Position numbers and translations under genes: made by a program
Source of the DNA: Photobacterium sp. OFAV2-7
GTDB lineage: Bacteria; Pseudomonadota; Gammaproteobacteria; Enterobacterales; Vibrionaceae
Assembly: GCF_022347985.1 (NCBI RefSeq)
Contig: NZ_JAKRFQ010000001.1
Coordinates: forward strand, 18,411-82,410
Direction of reading: 5' to 3'
DNA length: 64,000 nt
Shown here: positions 19,740 to 30,633 of the stretch, piece by piece
How the letters are laid out: each line of letters begins with the position of its first letter
Numbering within the stretch: position 1 is the first letter of the stretch
The notes under the pieces: model-generated
Told to the model about the DNA's origin: nothing
The model's input: only the letters and a program-made list of their open reading frames with translations
Database searches by the model: none

Positions 19740-20762
19740 ATGCCGCATATAATAACCCGAAACGCATCAACTGTTGAGCAAAACTGGCTCAATGATCTAG
19801 CGAATGCGATATCCGATCCCTTTCTGCTGCTCAAAACCCTGGAAATTGATCCGACTCCCTGGGAATCTGGCCTCGCAGCCCGGAAATTATTTGCGCTCCG
19901 TGTTCCTATGAGCTTTGTCGAAAGAATGGAAGTTGGCAACCCCTACGACCCGTTACTGCGACAAGTACTCCCGCTCGAAGAAGAGTTCGAGGTACATAGC
20001 GGTTATTCCCTCGACCCGCTGGAAGAGCAGGACAATGCCATTCCCGGCCTACTGCACAAATACAAGAACCGGGTGTTGATGATTGTAAAAGGAGGCTGCG
20101 CGGTCAACTGCCGCTACTGCTTCCGCCGTCATTTCCCCTACGAGGACAACAAGGGCAGCAAGCGCCACTGGCAGACCGCACTCGACTATATTGCCACCCA
20201 GCCCGAGGTCAACGAGGTCATTCTTTCCGGCGGTGATCCTCTGATGGCCAAAGATCATGAACTGCAGTGGCTGATCGAAAAGATCGATCAGATCCCGCAT
20301 ATCAAACGTCTTCGGATCCACTCTCGCCTGCCCGTGGTACTACCGGCACGTATTAACGAACAACTGTGCATGCTGCTCAAGCAAAGCCGATTGCAGACCG
20401 TTTTGGTGACTCACATCAACCATGCCAACGAAATCAATGACGAATTTCGCCAGGCGATGACCAAAATCAAGCAGGCCAATGTCACGCTACTCAACCAAGG
20501 TGTTCTGCTGAGAGGGGTTAATGATTCGGTCGGTGCCCTCTCGCAACTGAGCGAGGCTCTGTTTGATGCCGGTATCCTGCCCTACTACCTCCATGTACTG
20601 GACAAGGTACAGGGAGCAGCGCACTTCATGGTCGATGACGAACAAGCCCGCAAGCTCATCGCGGGGCTCCTGGAGAATGTCTCGGGCTATCTGGTGCCCC
20701 GCCTGACTCGCGAAATCGGGGGTAGAAACAGCAAAACCCCGCTTGATCTTCACCTCGAATAA
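19740..20762 (+). CDS. epmB: EF-P beta-lysylation enzyme EpmB (lysine 2,3-aminomutase)
   Basis: 340 residues from the ATG at 19740, which aligns with E. coli EpmB (MAHIV...); a TTG at 19731 is less likely. It is a radical SAM enzyme: the CxxxCxxC motif is Cys120, Cys124 and Cys127 in CAVNCRYCFRR. The PLP lysine lies near the C-terminus in GGRNSKTPLDLHLE. It converts alpha-lysine to (R)-beta-lysine for EpmA. Divergent from efp as in E. coli. With only 33 bases between the genes, the efp and epmB promoters must reach into each other's coding sequence. Confidence 0.96.
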   Translation: MPHIITRNASTVEQNWLNDLANAISDPFLLLKTLEIDPTPWESGLAARKLFALRVPMSFVERMEVGNPYDPLLRQVLPLEEEFEVHSGYSLDPLEEQDNAIPGLLHKYKNRVLMIVKGGCAVNCRYCFRRHFPYEDNKGSKRHWQTALDYIATQPEVNEVILSGGDPLMAKDHELQWLIEKIDQIPHIKRLRIHSRLPVVLPARINEQLCMLLKQSRLQTVLVTHINHANEINDEFRQAMTKIKQANVTLLNQGVLLRGVNDSVGALSQLSEALFDAGILPYYLHVLDKVQGAAHFMVDDEQARKLIAGLLENVSGYLVPRLTREIGGRNSKTPLDLHLE

Positions 20763-20788
20763 TCTCCCTGTTAGTCCCACCTAACTCG

Positions 20789-20824
20789 ATGGGTTTGCGT
20801 GATTAGTCGCGCAAACCCATTTTC
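20789..20824 (+). terminator. Terminator-like hairpin after epmB
   Basis: ATGGGTTTGCG (20789-20799) and CGCAAACCCAT (20810-20820) pair over 11 bp with a 10-base loop, then TTTC. The T-run is short. Confidence 0.65.
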
Positions 20825-20993
20825 AGCATCCCCCTATCCACCCACGTCTTATCTCCGCCCCTTCTCTCCGCAAAACGTTGAAAAAAACAGCGAACGATGT
20901 TCGTCACCTTAAGTACTTTCATTGGCATGTCGCATATTATCCGTGCAACACAATTATGGAACTAATATCACATGACAAGAAGCAACTAACAGA

Positions 20994-22610
20994 ATGAACC
21001 TTAAGACTAAACTATCGGCATGTTTTGCAACTCTCTCACTCATCATCATCCTAGTGCTATCCACTTTTTCCTACCAGGCTTTGCAAAACAGAACCATTAG
21101 CAGCCTGAATACCGAGCTGACAACGGCAGCCTATGCCACCAATAAAATAATCGGTGACGGACGACATGATCACCTGGACAAAGCCAACAACGATTACGAC
21201 AACATTTCCCGCAACCTGACCAGCTTCACCCAGGCCTCAGATTTGGATTGGGCCTACTCGACCGTGATGAAAAATGGCCAGGTGTATTACACCTATATCA
21301 ACCAAACTGATGACGAGGCACGCTCAGGTCGCTACCAAAACTGGTACCTGGAAGAGTACAAGATAGTGCCGAAAATGCTGCACAAGGCCTTTGCCACCCA
21401 ACAGGTTCAATTTGAAGAATACCAAGGTGAATACGGCAGGTACCGCTCGATTTTCGTTCCGTTTCGCACACAGGCAGGCGACACCTATGTCATCGGTGTC
21501 GATGTCTCCCTGAGTGAAGTCGATGCCATGATTGAAGGCGAACTTAAGCTGGTCTGTATCACTGCGGTGATCGTAATGGCCCTGGCTCTGATAGTCGCCC
21601 GCCTGTTTGCCAATCGTCTTGTCGCGCCGATTAATGTCCTCAATGCCGTACTGCTCAATATTGCCAATGGGGACTGGAACTTAACCCAGCAAGTGCCGGT
21701 AACCAGCAAAGACGAAGTCGGCACCATGTCGCAATCATTCAATACTTTCATGGTCGCCCTGCGTGAGCGCCTGCTGGAAATCAACCAGTCAACAGACAGC
21801 GTAGCAGCCGTTAGCGCCCAGCTCGACAGTCTGATCCAGGCCGTTACCGAACGCTCCGTCGAACAGGCCGAGAATGTCGGCAACAGTGCAACCGCCATTG
21901 AAGAGCTGGCAACCAGCTCTCAGAGCATCTCGGAAGTGGTCACTCTCGCCAACCAAAAGATGACCCATTTCGAGCAACATACCCAGGACACTGTCGGGGC
22001 TATCAACCATGCCGTGACAGGCATGCAGAGCGTCCAACTCGAAACGAATACCGTTGCCGAAAAGCTTCACCAGCTTGATGGCCGTGCCAATGACATTAAC
22101 TCCATTGTCGAGGTGATCAAAGATATCGCCGACCAGACCAATTTGCTGGCACTCAATGCCGCCATCGAGGCTGCCCGGGCCGGCGAACAAGGACGCGGTT
22201 TTGCCGTCGTCGCCGATGAGGTTCGCCAGCTGTCAGAGCGCACAGCCAAGGCCACGGTAGAGATCGGCTCCATGATCAGTACCATCCAAAGTGATACCAG
22301 CGGGGCCACCGATACCATGCAATCTGCCGTCGGACAGGTCGACAACTGCGTACAGCATGCCGATCAGGCCAATGAATCCCTCAACGGATTTCGCACTGAA
22401 ATTACGTCGGTCACAGAAGGAATGGAAGAGATCACCGAGTCCGTCAAGGAACAGGCTTTCGCCGCCGAGCATCTGTCATCCAATGTCGCCGCACTCAGCA
22501 GCAGCGCTGATGAGAACCGACTCTCGACCCAAGAAGCCCAGCAAGGGGTCGAGGAGCTCAAACGCCGGGCGACTGAACTGCGCAAAGTGGTGCAGCTGTT
22601 CACCCTATAA
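20994..22610 (+). CDS. Methyl-accepting chemotaxis protein (short periplasmic sensor)
   Basis: 538 residues. The first membrane segment is at about 8-30, followed by a periplasmic domain of about 150 residues ([28 protein letters not shown]) resembling single Cache sensors. The second segment is at about 187-208, followed by HAMP ([10 protein letters not shown]) and the signalling coil with the conserved tip [20 protein letters not shown]. The ligand is unknown. The racemase gene bsr starts 41 bases after the stop with no terminator between, so the two may be co-transcribed, suggesting a link to amino acids or peptidoglycan products. That link is inference. Confidence 0.92.
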   Translation: MNLKTKLSACFATLSLIIILVLSTFSYQALQNRTISSLNTELTTAAYATNKIIGDGRHDHLDKANNDYDNISRNLTSFTQASDLDWAYSTVMKNGQVYYTYINQTDDEARSGRYQNWYLEEYKIVPKMLHKAFATQQVQFEEYQGEYGRYRSIFVPFRTQAGDTYVIGVDVSLSEVDAMIEGELKLVCITAVIVMALALIVARLFANRLVAPINVLNAVLLNIANGDWNLTQQVPVTSKDEVGTMSQSFNTFMVALRERLLEINQSTDSVAAVSAQLDSLIQAVTERSVEQAENVGNSATAIEELATSSQSISEVVTLANQKMTHFEQHTQDTVGAINHAVTGMQSVQLETNTVAEKLHQLDGRANDINSIVEVIKDIADQTNLLALNAAIEAARAGEQGRGFAVVADEVRQLSERTAKATVEIGSMISTIQSDTSGATDTMQSAVGQVDNCVQHADQANESLNGFRTEITSVTEGMEEITESVKEQAFAAEHLSSNVAALSSSADENRLSTQEAQQGVEELKRRATELRKVVQLFTL

Positions 22611-22651
22611 ATTAACAGCCTTTTTTAACCGTAAATAATAGGAAATACATT

Positions 22652-23866
22652 TTGAAACTGAAGCTTAGCCTCCTTGCTCTTGCCCTAACGGGCCACACTG
22701 CCGTTGATGCCGCCCCTCTGCTGGTTGATTTTGACAACAGCGAACGCGAAGAGCGCATTCAATCAAGCAATGCATGGCTGGAAATCGATACCCAGGCTTT
22801 CTCAGGCAACATTCAGTTACTCCAGAATCAACTCAACGCTGAGACAAAAATCTGTGCCATCATGAAAGCCGACGCGTACGGCAATGGCATCGCAGGCCTG
22901 ATGCCGAGCATCATTGCCAATCAGGTACCGTGCGTTGGGATCACCAGCAACGAAGAAGCTCGCGTCGTACGTAAGCATGGCTATACTGGCAAAATCATGC
23001 GCGTGCGTGCAGCAAGCAAGAACGAAATCGAGGCCGGGCTGGAATACCAGATGGAAGAGTTAATCGGCACCAAGGCACAAGCCGATCAAATCATCGATAT
23101 TGCCCGAGCCCACGGCACCACCATTCCTGTTCACCTCGCACTGAATACCTCAGGCATGGGTCGTAACGGCCTGGATCTGACAACTTATGAGGGGCAGGTA
23201 GAAGGAGTCGAGATCGCCGGCAACCCGAACCTGGAAATTGTCGGTATGATGACCCACTTCCCGAACGAAGGCCTTGACGAAATCAAGCGCAAGGTCGATC
23301 GCTTCAAGGTAGAAACCCAGTGGTTGATGGAAAGTGCCGGGCTTAAGCGTGAAGACATTACCCTTCACGTTGCCAACTCGTACATTACCCTGAACTTGCC
23401 TGAAGCTCACCTTGATATGGTTCGCCCGGGTGGCATGCTTTACGGTGATTACCCGGCGACGGCACCGTATCAGCGTATCGTCTCTTTCAAAACTCGCGTC
23501 GCATCGCTTCACCACTTCCCGGCAGGCAGCACCATCGGCTACGGCAGTACAAAAGTGTTAGAGCGCGACTCTGTTCTGGCTAACCTGCCTATCGGTTACT
23601 CTGATGGCTTTGCCCGCTCTTTAAGTAACAAGGCGGACGTACTGATCAACGGCCAGCGCGCGAAAGTGATGGGAATGGCCTCGATGAATACCACGATGGT
23701 CGATGTCACCGACATCATCGATGTACAGGCCAATGATGAAGTGGTTATTTTTGGCCACCAGGGCGCAGAGCAAATCACTGGTGAAGAGACCGAAGAGAAA
23801 AGCGGTCGCATTCTACCAGAGCACTATACGGTTTGGGGAGCAACCAACCCACGTATCTACCGCTAA
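22652..23866 (+). CDS. bsr: Periplasmic broad-specificity amino-acid racemase (BsrV-like)
   Basis: 404 residues with a TTG start, AGGA 8 bases upstream. A Sec signal peptide (MKLKLSLLALALTGHTAVDA) precedes an alanine-racemase fold. PLP binds the lysine in ICAIMKADAYGNG, and other signatures are GMGRNG, HVANSYITLNLPEAHLDMVRPG and ANLPIGYSDGF. Overall similarity to Vibrio cholerae BsrV is strong. BsrV releases noncanonical D-amino acids (D-Met, D-Leu, D-Arg) that remodel peptidoglycan. Export separates it from the cytoplasmic Alr that makes D-Ala for the wall. The catalytic-tyrosine loop reads TIGYGSTK, slightly different from BsrV (VGYDST). A terminator follows. Confidence 0.92.
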   Translation: MKLKLSLLALALTGHTAVDAAPLLVDFDNSEREERIQSSNAWLEIDTQAFSGNIQLLQNQLNAETKICAIMKADAYGNGIAGLMPSIIANQVPCVGITSNEEARVVRKHGYTGKIMRVRAASKNEIEAGLEYQMEELIGTKAQADQIIDIARAHGTTIPVHLALNTSGMGRNGLDLTTYEGQVEGVEIAGNPNLEIVGMMTHFPNEGLDEIKRKVDRFKVETQWLMESAGLKREDITLHVANSYITLNLPEAHLDMVRPGGMLYGDYPATAPYQRIVSFKTRVASLHHFPAGSTIGYGSTKVLERDSVLANLPIGYSDGFARSLSNKADVLINGQRAKVMGMASMNTTMVDVTDIIDVQANDEVVIFGHQGAEQITGEETEEKSGRILPEHYTVWGATNPRIYR

Positions 23867-23888
23867 GGACGACCTCATCGACATTCAA

Positions 23889-23914
23889 GGCCAGCGTCAT
23901 GCTGGCCTTTTTCT
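23889..23914 (+). terminator. Intrinsic terminator of bsr
   Basis: GGCCAGC (23889-23895), loop GTCAT and GCTGGCC (23901-23907) followed by TTTTT. Confidence 0.9.
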
Positions 23915-23931
23915 TGATAGCGATATTTCAC

Positions 23932-24079
23932 ACGTACAGCTTTACCCCTCAAAAACAGCTAATTGATGCACCTTTCACCTCATCACAAGGCAAACACAAA
24001 AAATTAAGTTAAATCTCTGATTTTTATAGACTTATTTACGTACAGCTTTTCTAGCTTTTTTCCTGATAAACTCAACACG
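23932..24079. repeat. Intergenic repeat pair with CGTACAGCTTT cores, left block
   Basis: Two elements lie between bsr and rimK. Type A (23933-23960) starts CGTACAGCTTTA and ends CCTCAAAAACAGCT. Type B (24038-24079) reads ACGTACAGCTTTTC followed by TAGCTTTTTTCC. The same A then B order, about 106 bases apart, recurs in the mgtC-groEL gap: A at 25892-25919 differs at two positions, B at 25998-26039 is closely similar. The rest of the 420-base gap shows no gene. Function unknown. Confidence 0.7.
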
Positions 24080-24286
24080 CCTCTAAAAGGCTACTACAAG
24101 CCAAATGCTGCCTTCGAAATCACCGGGTTCAAGCAAATTCCCTTGTCCAGACGATAAAAAAATATCATCGCCATTTCGCTCGCTTTTCAGCCATTTCGGG
24201 CGCATAGTCGCGCTCCATTCAGCAGGATCGAAGGCAGCCAAACTTCTCTTGCTGAGCCTTTCTGACTATTGATAACGAGTAACGCA

Positions 24287-25192
24287 ATGAAAATTGGCAT
24301 TTTATCCCAGAACGAAAACCTGTATTCCACCCGTCGCCTGCGCCAAGCCTGCGAAGAGCGTGGCCACGAGGCAGTAATCATCAATGCACTGCGTTGTTAT
24401 ATGAATATCAACTCGGTACAACCGTCGATTCACTTCGAGGGTAATGATTTAACCGGCTTTGATGCCATCATTCCCCGTATTGGTTCAGACATTACGTTCT
24501 ATGGCTGCTCGGTACTGCGTCAGTTTGAAATGATGGATGTATTTTCGGTCAATCAGTCCATTGCGATTTCTCGTTCTCGCGACAAGCTGCGCTCACTACA
24601 GCTGTTAAGTCGCAAAGGCGTCGGCATGCCTATCACCGGGTTTGCCAGCAAGCCCGACGATGTGCCCGATCTAATCAAAATGGTCGGTGGTGCGCCGTTG
24701 GTGATCAAGCTGCTTGAGGGCACCCAAGGAATTGGTGTCGTACTGGCAGAAACCCAAAAAGCGGCCGAGAGCGTGATTGAAGCCTTTATGGGCCTAAAAG
24801 CCAATATCATGGTACAGGAATTTATTGAGGAGGCCGGTGGGGCCGATATTCGCTGCTTTGTGATTGGCGACAAAGTGATTGCTGCGATGAAGCGCCAGGC
24901 TGCCGACGGAGAATTCCGTTCCAACCTGCACCGTGGCGGCAGTGCGACCCTGATCCGAATTACACCGGAAGAGCGCAAAACGGCCGTTGCGGCAGCCAAG
25001 GCGATGGGGCTCAGTGTCGCCGGAGTTGACCTGCTTCGCTCTAAGCGCGGGCCACTGGTGATGGAAGTCAACTCCTCACCGGGGCTGGAAGGGATCGAAA
25101 ACGCGGCAGGCAAAGACATCGCCAGCCTGATTATCGAGTTCATCGAAAAGCATGCCGCCAAAAAGGGGCGTCGCCGGCTACCGTTTCAGTAA
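24287..25192 (+). CDS. rimK: RimK-type ATP-grasp alpha-L-glutamate ligase
   Basis: 301 residues from the ATG at 24287 ([18 protein letters not shown]), aligned with E. coli RimK; six upstream in-frame codons are not counted. The ATP-grasp fold is marked by [48 protein letters not shown] and the metal-binding [15 protein letters not shown]. RimK adds glutamates to the C-terminus of ribosomal protein S6 and in some bacteria is controlled by cyclic-di-GMP. mgtC starts 16 bases downstream with its own good ribosome-binding site, so the two are probably co-transcribed. Confidence 0.93.
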   Translation: MKIGILSQNENLYSTRRLRQACEERGHEAVIINALRCYMNINSVQPSIHFEGNDLTGFDAIIPRIGSDITFYGCSVLRQFEMMDVFSVNQSIAISRSRDKLRSLQLLSRKGVGMPITGFASKPDDVPDLIKMVGGAPLVIKLLEGTQGIGVVLAETQKAAESVIEAFMGLKANIMVQEFIEEAGGADIRCFVIGDKVIAAMKRQAADGEFRSNLHRGGSATLIRITPEERKTAVAAAKAMGLSVAGVDLLRSKRGPLVMEVNSSPGLEGIENAAGKDIASLIIEFIEKHAAKKGRRRLPFQ

Positions 25193-25208
25193 ACCAGGAG
25201 AATAAGCA

Positions 25209-25715
25209 ATGTGGCCTGACATTGCCCCTTTTGCATGGCCAGCACTATTGAAGTGCGGAGTTTGTGGCGCTCTGATCGGTTTGGAGCGCCAGCTACGAGG
25301 CAAGCCGGTAGGGATCCGAACATCGACCTTAATCATTGTCGGCACTTACTGCTTTATTACTCTCGGGCGGACTCTGTCTGACAACAATGCCGATATTGCC
25401 CGTGTCATGGCACAGGTGATCACCGGCATCGGCTTTCTCGGTGCCGGTGTGATGATGAATCGTGACGGCCAAATACACGGTGTGACATCAGCGGCTGTGG
25501 TCTGGATGCTGGCCGCGCTGGGCGTCACCATCGGGTTAGGCTATGGCCAGAGCGCGGTGATCATGACTGGCGTCATGATTGCGGTACTGCTCGGCGTCGA
25601 CAAGCTGGAAAACAGCCTGCGTTTTCTGCGCAAGGGCGTTCACGCCCATTGGTCTGGCCGACGTCAGCGCAAGCTGATGAAGCGCAATCCGCCTCAGCCG
25701 CAACCCGAGGAATAA
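25209..25715 (+). CDS. MgtC/SapB family membrane protein (short form)
   Basis: 168 residues with about four membrane segments. The family signatures GALIGLERQLRGKPVGIRTSTLI (about 20-42) and VITGIGFLGAGVMM (about 75-88) are present. It lacks the C-terminal ACT-like domain of Salmonella MgtC. Family members affect magnesium starvation survival and ATP homeostasis, but the short forms are poorly characterised. ATG preceded by AGGAGA. Probably in one operon with rimK. No intrinsic terminator is seen after it; the repeat region follows directly. Confidence 0.87.
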   Translation: MWPDIAPFAWPALLKCGVCGALIGLERQLRGKPVGIRTSTLIIVGTYCFITLGRTLSDNNADIARVMAQVITGIGFLGAGVMMNRDGQIHGVTSAAVVWMLAALGVTIGLGYGQSAVIMTGVMIAVLLGVDKLENSLRFLRKGVHAHWSGRRQRKLMKRNPPQPQPEE

Positions 25716-25735
25716 CCAGTACACCTTTATTGAAA

Positions 25736-26203
25736 AAGTACAGCTAAAAGCTGAGCAAAAACAGATTTTAAAATAAAGACAACCACACAATGCTTAAACA
25801 ATTTTTTTTATTGGAAATTAATTTGATCAGCTTTTTTGGCTTTTTTCCTTTAAAGCTTACTACGATAAAAATGCAGCAAACGCCGAGCACGCGTACAGCT
25901 TTATACCTCAAAAACAGCTTTTATATGAGCAAATTACCCACCCTGTTTCCAAAGCTCCTCGACAAAATTAAATTATTGATTATTAAATATAAAATTCACG
26001 TACAGCTTTTCCAGCTTTTTCCCCGACAAACTTTGCACAGTCTTTTTGTAGCTTTTCCCTTCTCATACTGTCGAACATGATCAGCAAATAGAGCTTTGTT
26101 CAACAAAAAGCTGAGCAAAAGTAACACCATGAGCTATAGTCTTTAGAGTTAATTATAAGTTATTGTTTTAAAACGATAATAATAAACGTACAGCTTTTTG
26201 AGG
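25736..26203. repeat. Cluster of AGCTTTT-type repeats, right block
   Basis: Repeats fill the left two thirds of the 721-base mgtC-groEL gap. GTACAGCT plus GAGCAAAAACAG is at 25738-25764, and CAGCTTTTTTGGCTTTTTTCC at 25828-25848. Type A (CGTACAGCTTTA...CCTCAAAAACAGCT) is at 25892-25919, type B (ACGTACAGCTTTTC, CAGCTTTTTCC) at 25998-26022, AAAAAGCTGAGCAAAA at 26105-26120, and ACGTACAGCTTTTTG at 26186-26200. A-like and B-like elements alternate three times. The 11-mer CGTACAGCTTT occurs three times here and twice in the bsr-rimK gap. The AGCT-centred cores also make partial inverted repeats. Candidate roles are protein-binding iterons, tandem small-RNA units or a mobile palindromic repeat. Confidence 0.7.
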
Positions 26204-26209
26204 AAATTT

Positions 26210-26374
26210 ATGGATGAACTACTCGAGGAAAGGAAAGTAGCCTTAACCGTCAAGGAAGATAGTCGGTACGAAAGCATTTTGCCCCAGAAAGCCACCGCTT
26301 CTTTGCAATATACGACAGGCACAAAAAAGCTGGAGACAGAGCTCCAGCTTCAAGAATTTTCAACTCAACGCTAG
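26210..26374 (+). CDS. Possible 54-residue small protein
   Basis: An ATG six bases after GAGGA opens a 54-codon frame beginning MDELLEERKVALTVKEDS and ending QEFSTQR. It is charged, soluble-looking and of no recognised family. It starts right after the last CGTACAGCTTT repeat and overlaps, on the opposite strand, the groEL terminator. The good ribosome-binding site is the only positive evidence, so this may be chance. Confidence 0.25.
   Translation: MDELLEERKVALTVKEDSRYESILPQKATASLQYTTGTKKLETELQLQEFSTQR
26325..26350 (-). terminator. Intrinsic terminator of groES-groEL
   Basis: Minus strand: AAGCTGGAG and CTCCAGCTT form a perfect 9-bp stem with a 6-base loop, followed by a T-run, about 85 bases after the groEL stop. 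Confidence 0.85.
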
Positions 26375-26436
26375 GTAGTTCAAGAGCACTTCCGACACCG
26401 CTATTGGGCTAACTAGCTAAGAGGTGATAAGTTCGA

Positions 26437-28098
<1,662 letters not shown>

Positions 28099-28124
28099 TT
28101 AATTCTTTATTCGTAGTGATCGGA

Positions 28125-28415
28125 TTATTCAACGATTGCCATGATGTCATTTTCAGACATGATCAGGACTTCTTTACCGTCGATCTTCTCAGACTTCGTG
28201 CCGTAGCCTTCAGCAAAGATCACAGTATCACCAACTTTAACGTCCAGCGGCTGTACCGTGCCGTTTTCTAGGATGCGGCCTTTGCCTACTGCCAGTACTG
28301 TACCGCGAGTAGATTTTTCAGCTGCAGAACCAGTTAGAACGATGCCGCCGGCAGATTTTGATTCAACTTCTTGGCGCTCAACGATAACTCGGTCATGTAA
28401 AGGACGAATGTTCAT
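28125..28415 (-). CDS. groES: Co-chaperonin GroES (10 kDa)
   Basis: 96 residues, canonical length, starting [16 protein letters not shown], with the mobile loop [21 protein letters not shown] (about 18-37) that docks on GroEL. AGGAGA lies upstream of the ATG. First gene of the groES-groEL operon, with a heat-shock-like promoter upstream. Confidence 0.99.
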   Translation of the reverse strand: MNIRPLHDRVIVERQEVESKSAGGIVLTGSAAEKSTRGTVLAVGKGRILENGTVQPLDVKVGDTVIFAEGYGTKSEKIDGKEVLIMSENDIMAIVE

Positions 28416-28499
28416 CGGTCGTCTCTCCTGATTTTGGTAATATCCATACGATTAATAAAGCTAGCATGGTTTCACACTAACTTTTTCTGATAACTAAAC

Positions 28500-28527
28500 A
28501 TGTTGGGACGTTTTTCTGGATCCCAAG
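28500..28527 (-). promoter_or_regulatory. Candidate sigma-32 promoter of groES-groEL
   Basis: Minus strand: CTTGGGA (28521-28527), a 13-base spacer and CCCAACAT (28500-28507) resemble the heat-shock consensus CTTGAAA / CCCCAT. The leader would be about 80 bases. Imperfect in both halves. Confidence 0.45.
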
Positions 28528-28624
28528 TCCCCTGTACTATTTTTTTCAAAAAATTCTCACAGACTTTTTGCCCGATCACACTCTTTGCTTTAGGGTAGGC
28601 GGGCATCCCGATAATGAGACAGCT

Positions 28625-29992
28625 ATGGCAACAGAAAGAAAAGCAGACAAACATGGGCTTTTATCAGCGCCCATTCCTATCGTCCTGCGCCGGTTAACCG
28701 TTCCGATGGTATTCGGGATGGTTGCGATCTTGCTGTTTAACCTGGTCGACACCTTCTTTATTTCGCTTCTGGGCACCGAGGCACTGGCCGCGGTCAGCTT
28801 TACCTTTCCGGTCACCTTTGCCCTCAACTGTATCACCATGGGCGTCAGTGTCGGGATATCAACCCGGGTAGGACGCCTGCTGGGCAGCGGCGACAATCAT
28901 ACCGCCGCCCGGTTCGCCAGCCACGGGCTGTTGCTGGCAGTACTTTTGATGATCACAGCATCCAGTATAGGCCTGCTGACCCTCGAACCCTTATTTTCGC
29001 TCATCGGTGCGTCGCCGGAGCTATTGCCAATCATTAAGCAATATATGGATATCTGGTATCTGGCTATTCCGTTGCTGGTCATACCGATGGCGGGCAACAG
29101 TGCCATTCGTGCCACCGGGGACGCCAAGACGCCGGCCAAGATCATGATGCTGGCCGGGGTGATCAACGGTGTACTCGATCCTTTACTGATCTTTGGTTAT
29201 GGTCCGTTTCCCGAGCTGGGCGTAAGAGGGGCAGCGATAGCCAGCGGGATCAGCTGGGCCTTCGCCCTGATCTGCTCCCTCTATATTTTAATCAAAAGAG
29301 AAAAACTGCTGGCGATGCCACAGCTGAGGTTGCTCGGCAGGGACTGGCAACAAATCATGCAGGTCGGCACTCCGGCAGCCCTCTCCAATGCCCTGACTCC
29401 CCTGTCCGGAGCCATACTGATGTCGCTGCTAGCCGGCCTCGGCACTACCTCGGTGGCCGCCTACGGCGCCGCGATGCGAATCGAATCCCTGCTGGTGCTC
29501 GTTATGATGGCACTGGGATCTGCCCTGATGCCGTTCATGGCCCAGAACCTGGGCGCCAACAACCCGCAACGTGCCTTCAAGGCAATGTTTACCGCGATGC
29601 GGTTTGCCATTCTGTTCCAGCTGCTGATATTTATCATGATGGTGCCGCTTAGCTGGCCGTTATCGGCATTGTTCAGTCAGGACATCGCCGTTCAGGAGCA
29701 ACTCTGGCACTACTTGATTGTGGTCCCGATCAGCTACGGCATGCAGGCCGTGTGTATGCTGCTCATCAGCGCTCTCAATGCTATGCACAAGTCCGTCCAT
29801 GCCCTAGTGTGGAACCTGCTGCGGCTGTTTGCCTTCTTGCTGCCGGCGGCTTGGCTGGGCAGCTGGATAAACGGAACCGAAGGATTATTTGTCGGCATTG
29901 CCATCGCCAACTTACTGAGCGGTATCGGGGCATACCTGTACGCGGTCAAAATGCGGCGACACATGTACAGCAGTCTGGCCAATCCAAGCTAA
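28625..29992 (+). CDS. MATE-family multidrug/sodium antiporter
   Basis: 455 residues from the ATG at 28625 (GAGACAGCT upstream); an open frame back to 28568 has no family match. About twelve membrane helices in two MatE repeats (about 20-180 and 245-405). PMVFGMVAILLFNLVDTFFISLLG at the first helices and SGAILMSLLAGLGTTSVAAYGAAMRIE in the second half are family features. Such proteins export cationic or other drugs in exchange for sodium or protons. The substrate is unknown. It sits between groES and fxsA, where E. coli has the permease gene yjeH. Confidence 0.9.
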   Translation: MATERKADKHGLLSAPIPIVLRRLTVPMVFGMVAILLFNLVDTFFISLLGTEALAAVSFTFPVTFALNCITMGVSVGISTRVGRLLGSGDNHTAARFASHGLLLAVLLMITASSIGLLTLEPLFSLIGASPELLPIIKQYMDIWYLAIPLLVIPMAGNSAIRATGDAKTPAKIMMLAGVINGVLDPLLIFGYGPFPELGVRGAAIASGISWAFALICSLYILIKREKLLAMPQLRLLGRDWQQIMQVGTPAALSNALTPLSGAILMSLLAGLGTTSVAAYGAAMRIESLLVLVMMALGSALMPFMAQNLGANNPQRAFKAMFTAMRFAILFQLLIFIMMVPLSWPLSALFSQDIAVQEQLWHYLIVVPISYGMQAVCMLLISALNAMHKSVHALVWNLLRLFAFLLPAAWLGSWINGTEGLFVGIAIANLLSGIGAYLYAVKMRRHMYSSLANPS

Positions 29993-30037
29993 AGATCACA
30001 CCTTTTGGCTGACAAAAAATATGAACAGTATTAACAA

Positions 30038-30061
30038 AAAGGCAGCCATTCGGCTGCCTTT
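30038..30061. terminator. Terminator hairpin between the MATE gene and fxsA
   Basis: AAAGGCAGCC (30038-30047) and GGCTGCCTTT (30052-30061) pair perfectly around ATTC; A/T-runs on both sides suit the two converging genes. Confidence 0.85.
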
Positions 30062-30099
30062 CTATATTCACGTTGTTGTACAATGCTTGCCGTGCCTAC

Positions 30100-30633
30100 T
30101 CAAGGCAGCCGGCGATCATTGTTGTCCTTGTTTTCATCTTTACGCTCATACTCGCCATCGAACACGTCGCCGTCGGACGGACGCTGATTGAATGAGTCCG
30201 AACGGTGATCAAACGGCCCCTGGCCGCTGAAGCCCTGACCGCCACCGAAACCGGCACTAAAGCCCGAGCCCATACTCTGGACCTTCACCCGGCTCATTAG
30301 CTGCTTGGCCAGCATTGCACGCGGTGCCGGAAGCAATACAAGCATCCCCAGTGCATCAGTCATAAAACCCGGTGTCAGCAACAATACCCCGGCAACAGCC
30401 AGCATTACCCCTTCGACAATTTGCTGAGCAGGCAACTCGCCTTGCTGCAGGCGGCTTTGCACCGACATAAGGGTGGCTATCCCCTGGCTCCGTACGAGCG
30501 ATGCACCGACAACCGCCGTTACCAACACCAGTGCAATCGTTGGCCATAGGCCCAGAAATCCCCCTAGTTGGACAAACAGGGCAATCTCAATAATCGGAAC
30601 AACAATAAACAGAAATAGTAAAACAGGAAACAC
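30100..30633 (-). CDS. fxsA: FxsA family membrane protein
   Basis: 177 residues. Membrane segments are at the N-terminus (PVLLFLFIVVPIIEIALFVQLG), at about 30-45 and at about 75-100, with EIALFVQLGGFLGLWPTI and GVLLLTPGFMTDALG as FxsA signatures. The C-terminal 50 residues are Gly/Asp/Arg-rich and probably cytoplasmic. In E. coli, fxsA overproduction relieves F-plasmid exclusion of phage T7. It is divergent from aspA, as in E. coli. Confidence 0.9.
   Translation of the reverse strand: MFPVLLFLFIVVPIIEIALFVQLGGFLGLWPTIALVLVTAVVGASLVRSQGIATLMSVQSRLQQGELPAQQIVEGVMLAVAGVLLLTPGFMTDALGMLVLLPAPRAMLAKQLMSRVKVQSMGSGFSAGFGGGQGFSGQGPFDHRSDSFNQRPSDGDVFDGEYERKDENKDNNDRRLP

Noticed and set aside
25790..26080. 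96-codon plus-strand frame in the mgtC-groEL gap
   Set aside because: Low-complexity Phe/Leu/Lys product made by reading through the AGCTTTT repeats; no ribosome-binding site and no family match.
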